Under the pieces are notes generated by a model that made no database searches, was not told the origin of the DNA, and worked only from the letters and a program-made list of their open reading frames with translations. From positions 1,878-9,744 of the forward strand of contig VXPR01000106.1 in assembly GCA_009839405.1 (NCBI GenBank): a DNA stretch of 7,867 nt. Reading direction: 5' to 3'. Shown here one piece after another: positions 5,774 to 7,867 of the stretch. The DNA comes from Gammaproteobacteria bacterium (lineage in GTDB: Bacteria > Pseudomonadota > Gammaproteobacteria > Pseudomonadales > Azotimanducaceae). Each line of letters opens with the position of its first letter. Within the stretch, counting starts at the first letter, position 1. The position numbers and the translations under genes are program-made.

Positions 5774-7078
5774 CTAACCCCGCAGCTGCCGCTCGCGCAG
5801 TTCGTCGAGCGACTTGCAGTCCACGCATTGGGTGGCGGTTGGCCTTGCTTCGAGACGGCGCAGACCGATTTCCACACCGCAAGTGTCGCAGTAGCCGTAG
5901 TCGTCCTGGTCGATTCGGTCGATGGTTTCGTTGATCTTCTTGATGAGACGACGCTCGCGGTCGCGGGTGCGGAGTTCAATGCCGAACTCCTCCTCCTGCA
6001 CCGCTCGGTCCAGCGGGTCCGGGAAGTTGGATGCCTCGTCCTGCAGGTGGTTGACGGTGCGGTCCACTTCCTCCATGAGGTTGGTGCGCCAGTCCTGCAG
6101 GATCTTCAGGAAGTGGACGAGTTGCTCGGCAGTCATGTAAGCCTCGCCGGGATCCGGCTCGTAAGGCGTGAAGTCGCGGAACGCGGAGCTGTCGGATTTG
6201 GTGGTGGGCATCGGCACGCCGCCGCGCAGATCGCGGGGCGCCGGCACCATGGGCAGCTTGCTGACCCGGCGCTTGTGCGGACGCCTCGCTGGCTTGCGCG
6301 GTGCGGTCTTGGCCTTGGCGGAGGCCCTTGCAGACTTGCGCGACTTCGCCTTGGTGGCGGTCTTGGCCGTCGCCTTCTTCGCTGCGGCTTTCTTGGCCGC
6401 CGTCTTGGATGATGCCGGCGCTTTCGCCTTCGCCGGCGTAGCCTTGCTGGGGGCCGTGGCGCTTGCGACTTTCGTGGTTGCCTTGGCGGCAGCCTTCTTG
6501 GGGGCCGGCCTCTTGGCGGCAGCTTTTGCCTTCGTTGCCGTCTTCTTGGCGGCCGGCGGCTTCTTCGCGGCAGCCTTGGTTTTGGCCGACGTGGTCTTCT
6601 TCGCCGCCGCAGCCTTCTTTGCGGGGGCCTTCTTGGCGGCCGCCGATTTTGCGGAGGCGGACTTGCGCGCCGCGGCCGTCTTCCTGGCGGCGGTCTTCTT
6701 GGTTGCTGCGGCCTTCTTCAGAGGGGCTTTCGTGGCGCTGGTTTTGCGCTTCGCCGCAGACTTGGCAGCAGCGGACTTGGTTGCCGCGGCCATGCGCCCG
6801 CGACCGCCGGCGGATTTCACAGGAGCCTTGGTGGCCGCCTTGGTCTTGCTGCGCGCCTTGACCGTCTTGGTCTTGGCCGCAGCAGCTGCCGTCTTGCGCG
6901 CCGTGGTCCTCGGGGAGGCGGAAGACGCGCTGGAACGGGTGCGAGCCTTGACGGCCCGGGTCGTTGCCGTCTCGGCCTTCTTCACACGCTTGCTCGTGAC
7001 GGTCGCCGTTTTGGCAGACGTGCGGCTGCGGGCTGTGCCGGTTGCCCTGCGAGCGGTCTTGGGTTTCTTTGCGGCCAT
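5774..7078 (-). CDS. dksA: RNA polymerase-binding regulator DksA with long histone-H1-like N-terminal tail
   Basis: DksA enters the secondary channel of RNA polymerase and, with ppGpp, switches rRNA and amino-acid promoters in the stringent response. The last 129 residues (306-434) match E. coli DksA: YEPDPGEAYM, a coiled coil with the tip DPLDRAVQEEEF including the functional Asp357 and Ala359, and a four-cysteine zinc site (Cys397, Cys400, Cys418, Cys421) ending in RRLEARPTATQC. Before it lie about 275 residues built almost only of Ala, Lys, Thr, Ser, Pro and Arg, with AAKK, PAKK and KTA repeats. Residues 37-282 contain no Asp or Glu. This resembles the C-terminal tail of histone H1 and should be disordered and bind DNA or RNA. 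I start at the ATG at 7078, which has GGAAGGA ten bases upstream; internal ATGs at 6793, 6250 and 6211 have no comparable site. E. coli DksA has 151 residues; this one has 434. Confidence 0.93.
   Translation of the reverse strand: MAAKKPKTARRATGTARSRTSAKTATVTSKRVKKAETATTRAVKARTRSSASSASPRTTARKTAAAAAKTKTVKARSKTKAATKAPVKSAGGRGRMAAATKSAAAKSAAKRKTSATKAPLKKAAATKKTAARKTAAARKSASAKSAAAKKAPAKKAAAAKKTTSAKTKAAAKKPPAAKKTATKAKAAAKRPAPKKAAAKATTKVASATAPSKATPAKAKAPASSKTAAKKAAAKKATAKTATKAKSRKSARASAKAKTAPRKPARRPHKRRVSKLPMVPAPRDLRGGVPMPTTKSDSSAFRDFTPYEPDPGEAYMTAEQLVHFLKILQDWRTNLMEEVDRTVNHLQDEASNFPDPLDRAVQEEEFGIELRTRDRERRLIKKINETIDRIDQDDYGYCDTCGVEIGLRRLEARPTATQCVDCKSLDELRERQLRG
6255..6895 (-). repeat. Low-complexity Lys/Ala codon repeat inside dksA
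   Basis: This part of dksA encodes the densest Lys/Ala tail and is a degenerate short-period repeat at the DNA level. Variants of GCCTTCTTGG and CTTGGCGGC recur on the plus strand, for example near 6490, 6613, 6632 and 6712. Such DNA can expand or contract by slippage and recombination, so tail length may differ between strains, and assembly errors are possible here. It also produces long antisense open frames that are not genes. Confidence 0.6.
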
Positions 7079-7260
7079 GTCGATTGCGTCCTTCCGCTCC
7101 ACCCACCTCGCCCCTTGGCGTTCGGGTTTGCGAAAAAAGGCGCGTAAACTACCAAAACCCGTGTTGCACGCCAACTCTTTATCCCAAGCAATGTCCGTGC
7201 CGACACAGCCGCAATGCCCCTCTTGCATCCCAACCGCCGGCATTCCGACGGGACAATAGG
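7079..7260. promoter_or_regulatory. Shared dksA/sfsA divergent promoter region
   Basis: These 182 bases lie between the divergent starts of dksA and sfsA. For dksA, a candidate is TTGGCG (minus strand, 7169-7174), a 17-base spacer, then TAGTTT (7146-7151), followed by the GC-rich stretch ACGCGCC where the discriminator would be. GC-rich discriminators mark promoters inhibited by DksA-ppGpp, so autoregulation is possible. For sfsA, TTGCAC (7164-7169) is a possible -35, but the -10 counterpart is poor. The two candidates overlap. All promoter calls here are by eye and weak. The dksA ribosome binding site GGAAGGA lies at the left end of the region. No gene is visible. Confidence 0.35.
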
Positions 7261-7867
7261 TTGCGATTCGACCCGCCCCTTGCGGCCGGCCTTCTGATCC
7301 GCCGCTACAAGCGCTTTCTGGCCGACATCACCGACCGGGACGGCGCCTTGCGTACGATCCACTGCGCCAATACGGGGGCGATGACCGGATGTGCCGAGCC
7401 CGGCAGCCGCATCTGGTACACGACCTCCGCCGACCGCCGGCGCAAGTACCCCAACACACTCGAATACGTCGAGGATGGCGACGGAGACCTGATCTGCGTC
7501 AACACGCTGCGCGCCAATGCGCTGGTCGCGGAAGCCCTGCGCGAGGGTCGGCTGGAAGGCTTCGGCAAGTCCGCCGGCGTGCGCCGCGAGGTGGCCGTGC
7601 CTGGCGATGAGGCTGGACGGTTCGATTTCCTGGTGCGGGACCGTGGCGAGCAGACCTTCATCGAGGTCAAGTCGGTGACCTTGAAGCTCGCACCCGGCAT
7701 CGGCGCGTTCCCGGACGCCGTGAGCAAACGCGCCACCCGCCACGCCAATGCCCTCGCCGGGCTAGCCCGCCAAGGCCACCGCACCATGCTCCTCTTCTGC
7801 GTGCTGCACGCCGGCATTCGTTCCGTCGCCCCGGACGACCACTGCGATCAAGCCTATGGCCCCGCCC
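7261..7867 (+). CDS. sfsA: SfsA family protein (sugar fermentation stimulation / nuclease-like), 3' end missing
   Basis: SfsA was named for an effect on maltose fermentation in E. coli, and the family is also annotated as a DNA/RNA nuclease; its physiological role is unsettled. The 202 residues visible align with E. coli SfsA from its first residues: RFDPPL (2-7), RRYKRFLAD (14-22), HCANTGAMTGC (34-44), RKYPNTLE (61-68), RFDFLV (120-125) and FIEVKSVTL (133-141). The Asp122 and Glu135-x-Lys137 pattern fits a PD-(D/E)xK nuclease-type core. The start is TTG at 7261, with a partial Shine-Dalgarno GGGA (7250-7253) seven bases upstream. No in-frame ATG, GTG or TTG lies in the stretch I read upstream (back to about 7183). 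The window ends about 30-40 codons short of the expected stop. In E. coli sfsA lies upstream of dksA on the same strand; here it is divergent. Confidence 0.93.
   Translation, partial: MRFDPPLAAGLLIRRYKRFLADITDRDGALRTIHCANTGAMTGCAEPGSRIWYTTSADRRRKYPNTLEYVEDGDGDLICVNTLRANALVAEALREGRLEGFGKSAGVRREVAVPGDEAGRFDFLVRDRGEQTFIEVKSVTLKLAPGIGAFPDAVSKRATRHANALAGLARQGHRTMLLFCVLHAGIRSVAPDDHCDQAYGPA

Noticed and set aside
5165..6412. Plus-strand open frame of 415 residues
   Set aside because: It lies antisense across gluQ and the dksA core, both secure genes, and its translation resembles no family I recognise.
7214..7216. ATG upstream of sfsA as an alternative start
   Set aside because: It is in a different frame from sfsA. 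Homology to the SfsA N-terminus begins exactly at the TTG at 7261.
7079..7243. Extension of dksA by 55 residues to a start at 7243
   Set aside because: The extra residues lack the Lys/Ala composition of the tail and occupy the divergent promoter region. The ATG at 7078 has a good Shine-Dalgarno sequence.
6168..7259. Long plus-strand open frame with strongly hydrophobic translation resembling a membrane protein
   Set aside because: It is the exact antisense of the Lys/Ala-rich dksA tail. Reverse complements of Lys and Ala codons give Leu, Phe, Ala and Gly runs, so the apparent membrane segments are an artefact.
6982..7743. Minus-strand open frames over sfsA and the dksA start
   Set aside because: They are antisense to sfsA, whose conserved motifs are clear on the plus strand, and show no recognisable domains.

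Overview
The window is a GC-rich, gene-dense piece of a gammaproteobacterial chromosome made of housekeeping genes. Two clusters known from Escherichia coli sit side by side: rsmD divergent from ftsY-ftsE-ftsX-rpoH, and dksA-gluQ next to sfsA. The order, the protein sequences, the high GC and the very long Lys/Ala-rich N-terminus on DksA suggest the Xanthomonadales (Lysobacterales) or a close relative. That placement is inference from gene content, not a phylogeny. I see no mobile element, CRISPR array, tRNA or rRNA gene.

Layout: positions 1-180 are non-coding and hold a G13/C10 inverted repeat, a probable terminator for a gene to the left, and a GC hairpin behind rpoH. On the minus strand, ftsY (4094-2997), ftsE (2976-2284) and ftsX (2291-1215) form a tight operon. 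It encodes the signal-recognition-particle receptor and the FtsEX divisome ABC complex. rpoH, the heat-shock sigma factor (1047-181), follows after a 167-base gap. That gap contains a clear CIRCE operator, TAGCACTC-N9-GAGTGCTA, the binding site of the HrcA repressor, 32 bases before the rpoH start codon. rsmD (4200-4763, plus) encodes the 16S rRNA m2G966 methyltransferase, reads away from ftsY, and ends facing gluQ across two hairpins.

The right half holds dksA (7078-5774) followed after 21 bases by gluQ (5752-4847), both minus. sfsA (7261 to beyond the window end, plus) is divergent from dksA across a 182-base shared promoter region. DksA has a normal RNA-polymerase-binding core behind roughly 275 residues of histone-H1-like sequence.

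The two points that go beyond ordinary annotation are the CIRCE element before rpoH, which would join the HrcA repressor circuit to the sigma-32 circuit, and the histone-like tail on DksA. I found no clearly new multi-gene system.
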